A stretch of 63,634 nt of DNA, from NCBI GenBank assembly GCA_023418055.1, contig JAEZDP010000027.1, positions 1 to 63,634 of the forward strand, given 5' to 3'. The notes beneath the pieces were generated by a model that worked only from the letters and a program-made list of their open reading frames with translations, did not search any database and was not told the DNA's origin. The stretch is from Acidobacteriota bacterium (GTDB lineage Bacteria; Acidobacteriota; Vicinamibacteria; Vicinamibacterales; Vicinamibacteraceae). A program made the translations under genes and the position numbers. Each line of letters begins with the position of its first letter. Position 1 is the stretch's first letter. Shown here piece by piece: positions 51,227 through 63,200 of the stretch.

Positions 51227-54200
51227 TTATCGCAGTTTGACCCCGTCCACCCCGCCGACCTGCTCCAGTTCGGCCACGAGCTTCTCGGACGGTCGCACGA
51301 GGAGCGCCCCGAGTTCGGCCCGCACGCGAAGGGGACACGGCACGTCGCGCGCCTCGAGTTCCACCCGCACCCGGCGGTCGCCCCGGTGGCGCATCAGCAC
51401 CTCGGCCAGGGCCTCGAACGTCTCGCGATTGGCCGGCGGCGCATGCATGCGGATGGTCACTTCACGTGCCAGCTTCTCCTGCAGGGACGACAGGGGGGCA
51501 ATCTCGCTCGCCAGAATCTTGCCCGAGTCGTCGGACCGCTCGAGCTTGCCCTTCACGAGCACCATCCGGTCGTTCTCGAGCAGATGGCCGTACGTCCGGA
51601 AGGCCTCGGGGAAGGCCACGACCTCGATGGTGCCGCCGAGGTCCTCGAGCATGAAGGCGGCCATCCGATCGCCCTTCTTGGTCTTCACCAGACGCAGGGC
51701 TGTAACGATGCCGCCGACGAGCACTTCTGGCGCCGCTTCGGTCAGCTCGACGATGGGACGGGCGCCGGCCTGCTTCAGGTCGTCGGCATGAGACGACACC
51801 GGGTGGCCGCTCAGGTAGAGGCCGAGGGCCTCCTTCTCGCAGGCCAGCAGCATCGACTCGGGCCAGGGGTCGGCATCGGGCAGCGCCAGCGGCGCCACGG
51901 CCCCGCCCTCGTCGAACCCGCCAAACAGCTGCGACTGCCCGCGGTCGCGGTCCTTCTGCACGCGGTTGCCCTGCTCGAGCGCCCGGTCGATGCCGGCCGT
52001 CAGGCGGGCCCGTCTCGAACTGCCCGCCTCGTCACCGGGACAGAGCACGTCGAGGGCGCCGGCCTTCACGAGGCTCTCGAGCACGCGCTTGTTGACCAGC
52101 CGCAGGTCGGCCTCCTCGCACAACTCCGCCAGCGACGTGATGCGGCCGCCACGGGCGTCGCGGACCGCGAGCATCGACAGAATGGCGCCTTCGCCGACGT
52201 TCTTGATGGCCGTCAGCCCGAACCGCACGCCGTCGGGCTCGACGGTGAACCGCAGCTGGCTGAGGTTGATGTCGGGTGGCAGCACGGCAATGCCCAGGTC
52301 ACGGCATTCACCGAGGTACTGCGACAGCTTGTCGGTGTTCTGCGCCTCGATGGTCAGCAGCGCCGCCATGAAGTGCCGCGGGTAGTTGGCCTTCAGGTAG
52401 CCGGTCTGATACGCGAGCAGCGCGTAGGTCGTCGAGTGCGACTTGTTGAACCCGTAGCCCGCGAAGTAGGCCAGCAGGTCGAAGATCTCGCCGGCCTTCT
52501 TCTCGGTGAGGCCGTTGTCGCGCGCGCCCTTCACGAACCGGTCTCGCTGGGCGGCCATGACCTTGGGGTCCTTCTTCCCCATGGCCTTGCGCAGCACGTC
52601 GGCCTCACCCATCGTGAAGCCGCCGACGTCGCGCGCCACGCGCATCACCTGCTCCTGGTAGGCGATGACGCCGTAGGTATCGCTGAGGATGGGCTCCATC
52701 TGCGGCACCTGGTAGGTGATCTCTTCGCGCCCGTGCCGCCGGTTGACGAAGCTGTCCACGACGCCCGCGCCGAGCGGCCCGGGCCGGTACAGCGCGTTGA
52801 GCGCGATGAGGTCGTCGAAGCGTGACGGCTTGGCCTTGCGCAGCACCTCGCGCATGCCGGAACTCTCGAACTGGAACACGCCGGCCGTCAGCCCGTCGGC
52901 AAACAGCTGGAAGGTGCGGGCGTCGTCCATCGGAATCTCGCCGATGTCCACGACTTCGCCCGTGGTGCGGGCAATCTCCTTCAGCGCGTCGTCGATGAGG
53001 GTGAGGGTGCTGAGCCCCAGGAAGTCCATCTTGAGGAGGCCCATCCTCTCGATTTCCTTCATGGCCCACTGGGTGACGATTTCGTCGCGGGCGCCCTTGT
53101 AGAGCGGCGCGTATTCGGTGATGGCCTTGGGCGCAATCACCACGCCCGCAGCGTGCACCGAGGCATGTCGCGTCATGCCCTCGAGCCGCTGGCCGATCTC
53201 GAGCAGTTCCTTCACGCGCGGGTCGGCGTCGCGCAACTGCTTGAGGGCGGGGTTCTCGACGAGCGCCTTCTCGAGCGTCATGTCGAGCGCAGGTGGAATC
53301 AGCTTCGCGACGCGGTCCACCTCGGCGTAGGTCATGTCGAGCACGCGGCCGACATCGCGTACCACCGCCTTGGCCTTCATCGTCCCGAAGGTGATGATCT
53401 GCGCGACGTTCTCGCGCCCGTACTTGCGCGTGACGTAGTCGATGACCTCCCCGCGGCGTCGCTCGCAGAAGTCGATGTCGATGTCGGGCATCGACACGCG
53501 CTCGGGGTTGAGGAAGCGCTCGAAGATCAGGTCGAACTCGATCGGGTCGACGTCGGTGATGCGCAGGCACCAGGCCACGACGCTGCCAGCCGCCGATCCG
53601 CGGCCTGGCCCCACGGGGATGTTCTGCTCGCGTGCGTATCGGATGAAGTCCCAGACGATGAGGAAGTACCCGGTGTACCCCATCTTCTGGATCATCGCGA
53701 TCTCGTAGTCGAGCCGCCGCTCGTACTCCTCGATCGTGTGACGCAGCACGCCGCGGTTCATCAACTCGCGCAGGCGCTGGAGGCGCCACGCGAAGCCTTC
53801 GCGGGTGATGCGCTCGAAGTGCCCGTCGAGGGTCTCCCCTTCCGGCACGTCGAAGTTCGGCAGGTGGTAGACCTTGTCGTCGAGCGAGACGTTGCACCGG
53901 TCGGCGATGCGCACGGTGTTCATGAGCGCATCGGGGTATTCGCCGAAGCGCTCCCACATCTGCGCCGGCGTCTTCAGGTAGAACTCGTCCGACCCGTACT
54001 TCAGGCGATGGGCGTCGTTGACCGACTTGGCCGTGCCGATGCACAGCAGGATGTCGTGCGGCTTGTGGTCGCCTTCGCACAAGTAGTGCACGTCGTTGGT
54101 GACGACCATCGGCAGGTCGAGGTCACGCGCCAGGCCGGGCAGGCTGTCGTTGACGATCTTCTGCTCGCGCAGGCCCTGGTACTGCATCTCGAGGAAGAAG

Positions 54201-54709
54201 TTGCCCTTCCCGAGGATCTCGCTGTACATGCCGGCCGCGGTACGGGCCTTGTCGAGGCGGTCCTTGTAGATGCCTTCGGCCACCTCGCCCTTGAGGCAGC
54301 TGCTGAGGCCGATGAGACCGGCACTGTGCTGTGCGAGCAGCGCCTTGTCGATGCGCGGTTTGTAATAGAACCCTTCCGTATATCCCGACGAGACCAGCTT
54401 GATCAGGTTGTGGTAGCCCTCGTTGGTCTCGGCCAGCAGCACCAGGTGGTTCTGCGTCTCGCCCGGCACGCCGCTGCGGTCCTGCCGGTCGCCCGGCGCG
54501 ACGTACACCTCGCAACCGAGAATGGGCTTCACGCCGTGCTTCTTCGCCGTGTCGTAGAAGACCACCGACGAGAACAGGTTGCCGTGTTCGGTGACGGCCA
54601 GCGACGGCACACCCGTACGCGCCGCCTCCTTCATCAGCTCGTCGACCCGGCACGCGCCATCGAGCAGGGAGTATTCGGTGTGCAGGTGCAGGTGGACGAA
54701 CTCGCGCAT
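51227..54709 (-). CDS. dnaE: DNA polymerase III subunit alpha
   Basis: A 1160-residue replicative polymerase. The N-terminal PHP domain (about 1-280) starts VHLHLHTEYSLLDGACR, the catalytic palm has PDIDIDF (408-414) with Asp409 and Asp411, and the C-terminus has helix-hairpin-helix and OB-fold domains. Length and domain order are of the DnaE1 type. TATGAT lies eight bases before the ATG, with CCCCGGAG between, so the first gene of the long operon may have almost no leader. Confidence 0.97.
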   Translation of the reverse strand: MREFVHLHLHTEYSLLDGACRVDELMKEAARTGVPSLAVTEHGNLFSSVVFYDTAKKHGVKPILGCEVYVAPGDRQDRSGVPGETQNHLVLLAETNEGYHNLIKLVSSGYTEGFYYKPRIDKALLAQHSAGLIGLSSCLKGEVAEGIYKDRLDKARTAAGMYSEILGKGNFFLEMQYQGLREQKIVNDSLPGLARDLDLPMVVTNDVHYLCEGDHKPHDILLCIGTAKSVNDAHRLKYGSDEFYLKTPAQMWERFGEYPDALMNTVRIADRCNVSLDDKVYHLPNFDVPEGETLDGHFERITREGFAWRLQRLRELMNRGVLRHTIEEYERRLDYEIAMIQKMGYTGYFLIVWDFIRYAREQNIPVGPGRGSAAGSVVAWCLRITDVDPIEFDLIFERFLNPERVSMPDIDIDFCERRRGEVIDYVTRKYGRENVAQIITFGTMKAKAVVRDVGRVLDMTYAEVDRVAKLIPPALDMTLEKALVENPALKQLRDADPRVKELLEIGQRLEGMTRHASVHAAGVVIAPKAITEYAPLYKGARDEIVTQWAMKEIERMGLLKMDFLGLSTLTLIDDALKEIARTTGEVVDIGEIPMDDARTFQLFADGLTAGVFQFESSGMREVLRKAKPSRFDDLIALNALYRPGPLGAGVVDSFVNRRHGREEITYQVPQMEPILSDTYGVIAYQEQVMRVARDVGGFTMGEADVLRKAMGKKDPKVMAAQRDRFVKGARDNGLTEKKAGEIFDLLAYFAGYGFNKSHSTTYALLAYQTGYLKANYPRHFMAALLTIEAQNTDKLSQYLGECRDLGIAVLPPDINLSQLRFTVEPDGVRFGLTAIKNVGEGAILSMLAVRDARGGRITSLAELCEEADLRLVNKRVLESLVKAGALDVLCPGDEAGSSRRARLTAGIDRALEQGNRVQKDRDRGQSQLFGGFDEGGAVAPLALPDADPWPESMLLACEKEALGLYLSGHPVSSHADDLKQAGARPIVELTEAAPEVLVGGIVTALRLVKTKKGDRMAAFMLEDLGGTIEVVAFPEAFRTYGHLLENDRMVLVKGKLERSDDSGKILASEIAPLSSLQEKLAREVTIRMHAPPANRETFEALAEVLMRHRGDRRVRVELEARDVPCPLRVRAELGALLVRPSEKLVAELEQVGGVDGVKLR

Positions 54710-54779
54710 CTCCGGGGATCATACCGCTTGACATCGTCGGCGCTGCCGCGCACACGAGCCGCGCCGCGGGTGCGTCGAC

Positions 54780-55126
54780 TCAGCGTGCGCGAGGGACGTC
54801 GGCTGCGTAGTGCTCGGGCGAGAACCCGACCAGACGACGGTGGCCGAGATCGAGCACGGGGCGCCTGATGAGGGCCGGATGGGCGGTCATCAGTGCCACC
54901 GCACGCGCGGCGTCGAGACCGGCGCGTGCGTCCTCGGGCAGGCGCCGGAACGTCGTGCCCGCGCGATTGAGCAGGCGCTCCCACCCGTGCTCCGCGACCC
55001 ACGCCACCAGCGCGGCCTCGTCCACGCCGTCCACGCGATAGTCGTGAAAGCGGTACGCGACGCCATGCGCGTCGAGCCACGCCCGCGCCTTCTTCATCGT
55101 GTCGCAGTTCCTGATGCCGTAGACGG

Positions 55127-55130
<4 letters not shown>
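54780..55130 (-). CDS. ArsC/Spx-family thioredoxin-fold protein
   Basis: A 116-residue protein of the arsenate-reductase-like (ArsC/YffB) family. The start is MTVYGIRNCDTMKKA with the redox-type Cys9. RRPVLDLG near residue 90 matches the family IKRPVL motif. There is no second CXXC Cys as in Spx, so a YffB-like reductase or regulatory role is more likely; function is unproven. It overlaps the guaA stop (ATGA) and would be co-transcribed with it. Confidence 0.85.
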
Positions 55131-56713
<1,583 letters not shown>

Positions 56714-56753
56714 GCGAGGCGGGGCCGGCGCGGCCCGACGGGGCCGTGCGGAG

Positions 56754-56768
56754 ACGCTATCATAGCGT
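56754..56768. promoter_or_regulatory. symmetric -10 / operator between guaA and the PQQ-propeller gene
   Basis: ACGCTAT and ATAGCGT flank a single central C, forming an odd palindrome. Read rightwards it gives TATCAT (56758-56763); read leftwards it gives TATGAT (56764-56759). Both are good -10 boxes, so one site can serve both divergent genes. The rightward gene starts with GTG three or six bases after its -10, so that transcript is leaderless. Confidence 0.5.
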
Positions 56769-56769
56769 G

Positions 56770-57975
56770 GTGCGACGTCAGCCCCCCGCGAGCCGTGGCG
56801 GCTCGAGCTTCCCCGGCCGCGGCCTCGCGATCGCCTGCCTGTGCGCGTCCGTCCTGGCAGTCGCTCCGGTCGCCTCCGCCCAGGACGACACCACCCCCGG
56901 CCTGCCGCTGTTCCCGATGCGCGTCCGCTGGACGGCCGACTTCGGGACGCCGCCGACAGCTGGCCCGACGACCGACGGCGTGCGGGTCTATGTGCCGCTC
57001 GCCTCCGATGAGGTCGTGGCGGCGGATGCCGACACGGGTACCGTGCGTTGGCGCGCCGAGGGCCTTGAAACGACCCTGGCGCTGGCCACCGACGCGGATG
57101 GCGTGTACGTCGTCGGCGCCGACGCCCTGGTGGCACTCGAGGCGACGACCGGAACGGAGCGCTGGCGGGTGCCATTGACGGAGGCCGTGTCTGCCCCCAT
57201 CGTCGCGCGGGCCGGGTGGATCGTGGTGGGCCTCTCCAGCGGCGAGGTGGTGGCCATCCGCAGCGCCGATGGCACGGTGGTGTGGCGGCGCACCTACCCC
57301 ACCCCCATCGTCTCACCGGCGGTGATTCACGGCGAACGCCTGTACCTGCCGGGCGCCGATGCACGCGTCCGCGCGGCGCGCATCGAAGACGGCACGATGG
57401 TGTGGGAACAGATGGTGGGCGGCGCCGTGTTGACCATCGCCCCCCTCGGCGCTCGCGTGTACGTGGGGGCCGACGACAATTTCTTCTACGCGCTCGACGA
57501 GCGGCAGGGCCGGCGCCTGTGGCGGTGGCGCACCGGCGGCGACCCGATCGGCGAGGCTTCGGCCGACGAGCGGCGCGTGTTCTTCAGCTCGCTCGACACG
57601 CTGGTGCGTGCGCTCGACCGCGGCAACGGCGCGCAGTTGTGGCGACGCCCCCTCCCCTGGCGTCCGCGCTCCGGTCCCCTGCTCGTCGGGACGACGGCGC
57701 TGGTCTCCGGCGTGGCGCTCGACCTGCGGGGCTTCGCGACCGCGACCGGTGAGCCCGTCGGCGAGTTCGCCCTGTCGCCTGACCGCCTGGAGGTGCTCGA
57801 AGGCGTGCCGGCGGTGGTCACCCGCCAGCGTCTGCCCGGGGCCTACGTGCTCGTGGCGTTGGCCGATGGACGCCTGTTGGCGCTCGAGCACGCGTTCGGC
57901 CTGCAGGTCGAGCGGCTGACGCGTCTGCCCGGCCAGCCGGTGGCCATCACCCCGCCGCTGCCACCCGTGCCATGA
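56770..57975 (+). CDS. exported PQQ-type beta-propeller protein (BamB-like)
   Basis: A 401-residue protein with a signal peptide (about 10-37, ending VASAQ) and repeated PQQ/quinoprotein-type blades such as VVAADADTGTVRWR, LVALEATTGTERWR and FYALDERQGRRLWRWR. The propeller fold and export fit BamB, a lipoprotein of the outer-membrane assembly machine, but no lipobox Cys is present, so a general scaffold or a dehydrogenase-like propeller remains possible. Start is GTG at 56770 or 56767. The 3' end overlaps the convergent aminotransferase by 29 bases. Confidence 0.75.
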   Translation: MRRQPPASRGGSSFPGRGLAIACLCASVLAVAPVASAQDDTTPGLPLFPMRVRWTADFGTPPTAGPTTDGVRVYVPLASDEVVAADADTGTVRWRAEGLETTLALATDADGVYVVGADALVALEATTGTERWRVPLTEAVSAPIVARAGWIVVGLSSGEVVAIRSADGTVVWRRTYPTPIVSPAVIHGERLYLPGADARVRAARIEDGTMVWEQMVGGAVLTIAPLGARVYVGADDNFFYALDERQGRRLWRWRTGGDPIGEASADERRVFFSSLDTLVRALDRGNGAQLWRRPLPWRPRSGPLLVGTTALVSGVALDLRGFATATGEPVGEFALSPDRLEVLEGVPAVVTRQRLPGAYVLVALADGRLLALEHAFGLQVERLTRLPGQPVAITPPLPPVP

Positions 57976-59176
57976 CGCCTGCGAGTCGCGCGATGCCTTC
58001 GTCGATCTGCTCCAGCGGTGCAGCCGAGAACGCGAGCCGCAGAGCAGGGCTCGTGCGGCCGTCCACGTAGAACGGCGCGCCAGCCACGAACACCACGCCC
58101 GCCTCCACGGCTGGCCTGACCAGGGCTTCGCTCGAGTGGCCCGCGGCCAACTGCGCCCAGATGAAGAACCCTCCGTGCGGGGCCTCCCACCTGAGGGTGG
58201 CACTGGCGTGCGCGCCGAGTGCGTCCATCATCCGCGCGCAGCGTACGGCGTAGGCGTCGCGCAGCCGCGGCAGCTCGCGCTCGAACACGCCGCGGGCGAT
58301 GGCCTCCCGAACCATCCGCTGGTCGAGGCCCGACGAACAGAGGTCGGTCGACTGCTTGGCCACTTCGAGGCGCGCGAGCAACGCCGACGGCCCAACCACC
58401 CAGGCGGTCCGGAACGCCGGCGCCAGCGTCTTCGACGTGCTGTGCAGGTACACCACCGTCCCGGCGTCATCGTCGGCCTTGAGCGGCCGCACCGCGTCGG
58501 GTCCGCCACCGGTGTCGAAGGAGAGGTCGCCGTAGGGGTCGTCCTCGATCACCAGTAGACGTTCTTGCGTCGCATACGCCAGCAGGGCCTGCCGGCGTGC
58601 CGTGGACATCAGCCCGCCGGTCGGGTTCTGGAAGTTGGGAATGACGTACAGCCCCTTCAGCCGGCGTCCCTCGCGCCGCACCCGCGCAACCGTGGCCGCA
58701 AGGTGATTCAGGTCGATGCCCTCCGCGTCCTGGGCGATGCCTTCGAGGGTCGCGTGCGCGTTCCGGAAGGCGGCGATCGCGCCGGTGAACGTCGGGAGTT
58801 CGACGAGCACGACGTCGCCGGGGTCGATCAGCACCTTCGTGAGCAGGTCCAGACCCTGCTGCGACCCGGTCGTGATGAGGACCTCATCGGGCTCACACGT
58901 GACGCCGCGCCGGGCCATCCACGGGGAGACGGTGTCGAGCAGGAGCGGCAGCCCGCGCGTCGGGCTGTACTGGAGCGTGCTCGGCGTGTCGGCTCGCAGG
59001 ATGTCGTCGGCGATTGCGCGGTAGTCGTCCCAGGCAAAGAGGCTGGCGTCGGGATACCCGGGCGCGAACGAGATGACGTCGTGACGTCCAGCGGCGAGCA
59101 GGCCCATCTGCCGGATGGCCGACCCGGTGAGCGCCGCGCCCGCACGCGACCACAGCGCGTCGAACGGCAGGCTCAC
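57947..59176 (-). CDS. class I PLP-dependent aminotransferase (2-aminoadipate/aromatic type)
   Basis: A 409-residue aminotransferase with PLP Lys249 in HSTSKTLAPAFR, YVIPNFQNPTGG (about 177-188) and EDDPYGDL. It belongs to the Aro8/LysN/MocR-domain group but has no GntR DNA-binding domain, so it is an enzyme rather than a MocR regulator. Substrate could be 2-aminoadipate, branched-chain or aromatic amino acids. It starts with GTG overlapping the upstream membrane gene stop (GTGA). Confidence 0.87.
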   Translation of the reverse strand: MSLPFDALWSRAGAALTGSAIRQMGLLAAGRHDVISFAPGYPDASLFAWDDYRAIADDILRADTPSTLQYSPTRGLPLLLDTVSPWMARRGVTCEPDEVLITTGSQQGLDLLTKVLIDPGDVVLVELPTFTGAIAAFRNAHATLEGIAQDAEGIDLNHLAATVARVRREGRRLKGLYVIPNFQNPTGGLMSTARRQALLAYATQERLLVIEDDPYGDLSFDTGGGPDAVRPLKADDDAGTVVYLHSTSKTLAPAFRTAWVVGPSALLARLEVAKQSTDLCSSGLDQRMVREAIARGVFERELPRLRDAYAVRCARMMDALGAHASATLRWEAPHGGFFIWAQLAAGHSSEALVRPAVEAGVVFVAGAPFYVDGRTSPALRLAFSAAPLEQIDEGIARLAGVMARVAAAG

Positions 59177-60153
59177 GCCGACACCTGTTCCCGGGCCGGC
59201 CCCGCCGCTTCGAACACGGTGAGGTAGGCACCCGCCGAGACGAGGCTCAAGTACTGAAACAGCAACCCGCGCAGCAGCCAGGCCACGAGTTGCAGCGGCA
59301 GTACGGTGAGCCCGACGAACGGCACGAACGAGATGAGCCCAAGGCCGGCCGTGGTGACGACCGACGCCAGCGTGGCCAGCCCGACGAGCGAGACGGTGAC
59401 CACGAAGATGCCGAGCACGAGGCGCGACTCGCGCCGCAGCAGCTCGATGGCCAGCCGTGCGCCCCGGCGGATGGAGACGTCGCCGGCCACCACGATCACC
59501 TGCACCACGAGGTATGCGGTGTTGACGATGGTGATCCACCCCACGAGCACGGCGCTGAAGATCGCGGCCAGGGCCGTCCAGCCGACGGCAAAGCCGTCCT
59601 CGCCGAGCGCCCGGTACCCGGCCAGCACGACCAGCAGGTACAGGCCGCCCGAGAGCGCATAGACGCCGAGCAGGAGGAACCCGATGCGCAGGAAGCGTCG
59701 GCGCACGTGGCGGAGGCCCTGCATGAAGACCTCGACATGGGCGCGGGATGCCCGCCGCACGAGCGACAGGCGCAGAGGGTGCCGTTCGACCGGCCCCGCA
59801 TGCCGTTGCGCCTCGACCAGGACGGTCAGCGTGCCGCCGCGCAGCATGAACATCACGACCGCCCCGCCCACCACCACGATGAGGCCGGCCACGACGAAGC
59901 CGGCCAGCGCCGTGGGGTGCGCCACGAGCGAAGTGGCCACGCCGGTGGCGCTCTCGCGCAGGTCGGGGCCGAGCAGGTCGTTGACGTCGCGACCAAGGGC
60001 GAGGGCCACCAGAAAGGCCCCGCCCACGACGGGCACCGCCAGCAGCAGCTTGAAGGTGGACTCGGCCACGAACTGCGTGACGACCACGGGCCAGTTGGCC
60101 AGTGACAACACGGCCGCTCGCTTGAGAGAGAGCTTGAGTCGGGTCGGGCGCAT
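59173..60153 (-). CDS. polytopic membrane protein of unknown function
   Basis: A 326-residue protein with about six hydrophobic helices (about residues 35-53, 81-102, 149-172, 182-210, 240-268, 270-292) and a basic loop near 125-148. No family signature was recognised. It is translationally coupled to the aminotransferase. ACTATA on the plus strand gives a TATAGT -10 box on the minus strand at 60194-60189, some 35 bases before the start. Confidence 0.75.
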   Translation of the reverse strand: MRPTRLKLSLKRAAVLSLANWPVVVTQFVAESTFKLLLAVPVVGGAFLVALALGRDVNDLLGPDLRESATGVATSLVAHPTALAGFVVAGLIVVVGGAVVMFMLRGGTLTVLVEAQRHAGPVERHPLRLSLVRRASRAHVEVFMQGLRHVRRRFLRIGFLLLGVYALSGGLYLLVVLAGYRALGEDGFAVGWTALAAIFSAVLVGWITIVNTAYLVVQVIVVAGDVSIRRGARLAIELLRRESRLVLGIFVVTVSLVGLATLASVVTTAGLGLISFVPFVGLTVLPLQLVAWLLRGLLFQYLSLVSAGAYLTVFEAAGPAREQVSA

Positions 60154-60251
60154 CGGCGACGGGCGTCGTTTGCCGCACGCCCGATTTCACTATATCAGCG
60201 GGTCTTGCGCCGCCTCCGGGGCGTCGTCGCCGCGGAGTACACTGCCGCGTG

Positions 60252-63200
60252 ATGTCCAGTGGCAGGTCTGACCCCGCAACGACGCGCCGCAGGTCTGACC
60301 CCACCGGCACCCTCGCGCTCCGCGTCGCCGCGGCCGGGCTGCTGTGCATGTTGGCGGCGGGGGTGTGCGGCTGGGTGTGGCTCGCGGTGCGCCTGGGCAC
60401 CAGCGTGGAGGCGACCATTGCCCGCGTCGAGGACGACGTGCGGGGGCACTTTGCGCGACGGACCGCCGACCTCCAGGACCTGACGACGCGCCTGCTCGCA
60501 CACCCCGCGCTGGCGGCGGGCCTCAGCGGCACCGATCGCGACGAGCGCGCGCTGTTCGACGTGGTGGCGGAGGAAGCGGCTCGCACGGGGCAGGACGTGG
60601 CCGTCACGATCACTGCCCTCGACGGGAGCGCCGTGGCCTGGGCCGGCCGTGCGCAGACGCTGGACCCGCAGATGTTGAGCGGCCGCGAGTCGCTGTTTGT
60701 CGGTCCCGGGTCGCTAGGTCTGCGCCTCGTCTACGTGGAGCCGGTGCCCGCCCCGGCCGGGCCTCGCGAGGCTGCCACAGGCGGCGCCCCCGTGCCACGG
60801 CGGCTCGGGACCATCGTGGCCGAATACGTGTTGTCGCCTCAGGCCGGCGTCGCGGCGCCGGCGGCGTTGCCGGCACCACTCGAGACGCCCCTCGTCACCG
60901 TGGAGCTGATGCTGCATTTTGCCAGCGGCATCGCCGCGCCCGCCGACGACACGGTCATCGTCGTCGAAGGGCCTGCCGGCCAGCCGCTGGTCGACGCCCG
61001 CATCCCGCGCGCCGACGTCGTGCAGCGGCGAAGCGAGGCCTACCGTCAGCTCTTCGGGCTGATGGGGGCCGTGGCGGGGCTCGTGACCCTCGTCCTCTCC
61101 GGCGTGCTTGGCTGGGAGCGCCGCGGGTACGGGTCGCCCGGCTATCTCGGCATGACCGGCGCCGCCCTGGTACTGCTCGTCACGACGCGCGTCGTGTGGT
61201 GGCTGGCCTTGCCGGCGCTGGCGTTTGCCGGCCCGGTGACCACCGGCGACCTCTATGCGAGCGCGTGGCTGCCTGGCGTGCACCGATCGCCGGCCGACCT
61301 CGTGGCGACGGCCGTGTGCGCCCTCGGGGCCATCGCCCTGCTCGTGGACCCCGTTCGGCGCCTGCGCCTGCATACGCCGCACCGCCGGCGCTCTGCACTC
61401 GCTTCACGTCAGCAGTTGCTGACGTTTGTGGCCTGGCAGCTCACCGCCGGCGTCGTGGCGGCGGTCCTCGCCTTCGTCTGCCAGGCACTGGTGGCCGACA
61501 CCGTGGCGCGGGCGCGCATCGACATGCTCAACCTCGCGCCCGAGGTCGGAGCCCTTCCCCGCGTGGTGCTCCAGGTCGGCCTGCTCGGTGTCTGCACCGC
61601 GTTGTTCTGGGGACAGGTGCTCGTGCTGCGGGCGGCATTGCTCGGATGGGCCCGCAGCCAGGTCCCGGTCTGGCAACGCGACCTGCTGCCGGCGGCCGCG
61701 TGGTTGCTGCCGACGCTGCTGCTCACGGCCGGGTCGTGGCTGGGCGCACGCGAGGTCCCGGAGCTGGCGCTGCTGGCGTGGGTGGCCGCTGGTGCCGTGG
61801 CCGCGCTGGTGCTCGCCAGCGGGCTGTCGTGGTTCAGGCACGGCTCGCAGTCGCGCCGGTTGCTCACGGTCTACGGCGCGCTCCTGCTGCCCGCGCTGCT
61901 GCTCTATCCGCTGCTTCTCGACGGCGTGATGCGAGCCAAGCGCCGGCTCGTGGCCACCGAGTACGCCGTGGAAGCGATCACGCACCCGCAGGAACTGCAG
62001 AAGCGCCTCGAGCGTGCCCTGCGACAGCTCGACGAACTCCCCGACCTGGCCCGAATCGTCTCGTCGGTCCCCCGACTCCCGGGTGTGGTGCAGACCGACA
62101 CGGCCCTTGCGCTGTGGCGGCAGACCGACCTGGCCACTTTCCGGCTCACGTCGGCCGTCGAGATCTATGCTGCCGACGGACCGCTGCTCAGCCGCTTCGC
62201 CCTGAACTTCCCCGAGTACGAGGCCACGGTCAACGAGTGGCATGGCACGGCCTGCACCTGGGACGTCTTTGCCGAAGCGCTGCCCTTCGGATCGGAGGAG
62301 CGGCCGATGCTGCACGCCGAGCGCGCCGTGTGCGCCGTCGATCCGGCAACCGGCCGGCAGGTGATGGTGGGCGGGCTCATCCTGCACGTGATGCTCGACT
62401 ACAACGCCCTCCCCTTCCTCTCGACGCAGGGCCCGTATTTCGATCTCTTCCGCGCGGGCGAACCCCAGCGGCCGCAGGACCTCCCACAACGTGACGTGGA
62501 CCTCGTGCTCTACGGGTGGGGCCGTTCGGCCATCTACTCATCGGCCAGCCGCGTCTGGCCACTGCCAGACGATGTGTTCGACAGGGCGTACGCGTCCAGG
62601 GAGGCGTTCTGGGCGACCCAGCAGCGGGGCGATCGCCTCTACGACATCCACGTCTCGAACGACAGGCTCGCCCTCTACGTGGTCGGCTTTCCGCGGACGC
62701 GCCTGCTCGGCCACCTCGTGCACCTTGCCGAGATCGCCACGCTCGCCGGCGTGGCCACCATCCTGTTGCTGGGTGCCGTGTCGCTGCTGCATCGCGTGAA
62801 CCGCCGCGGCCCGCAACCCGGCACGCTGCTCGTGCGCGAAATCCGCGCCAGCTTCACGCGCAAGCTGTTTCTGGCCTTCGTCGCCACGTCGGTCATCCCG
62901 GTGCTGACGCTGGCGCTGCTCGTCCGCACGTTCGTCACGGCCCGTCTGCTGGCCGACGTCGAAGCCGAAGCCACGCGCACGGCCTCGGTGGCGCAGCGCG
63001 TCATCGAGGAAAGCCTGGCCGTCCAGCAGCCAGGCTACGTCACCACGCGCGGGCTGTCCGACGACATCATGGTGTGGATCAGCCGGGTGATCTCGCAGGA
63101 CGTCAACATCTTCGTCGGTTCGACGCTGCGCGCCACGAGTCAGCGCGATCTGTTCCAGTCGGGCCTGCTGCCCGAACGGACGCCCGACTCGGTCTACCGC

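Noticed and set aside
57947..60613. An 888-codon minus-strand frame that appears to extend the aminotransferase
   Set aside because: The upstream part has Arg/Pro/Ala-rich nonsense composition and overlaps the membrane-protein gene and the kinase gene. The GTG at 59176 with a GTGA overlap gives the normal family N-terminus.
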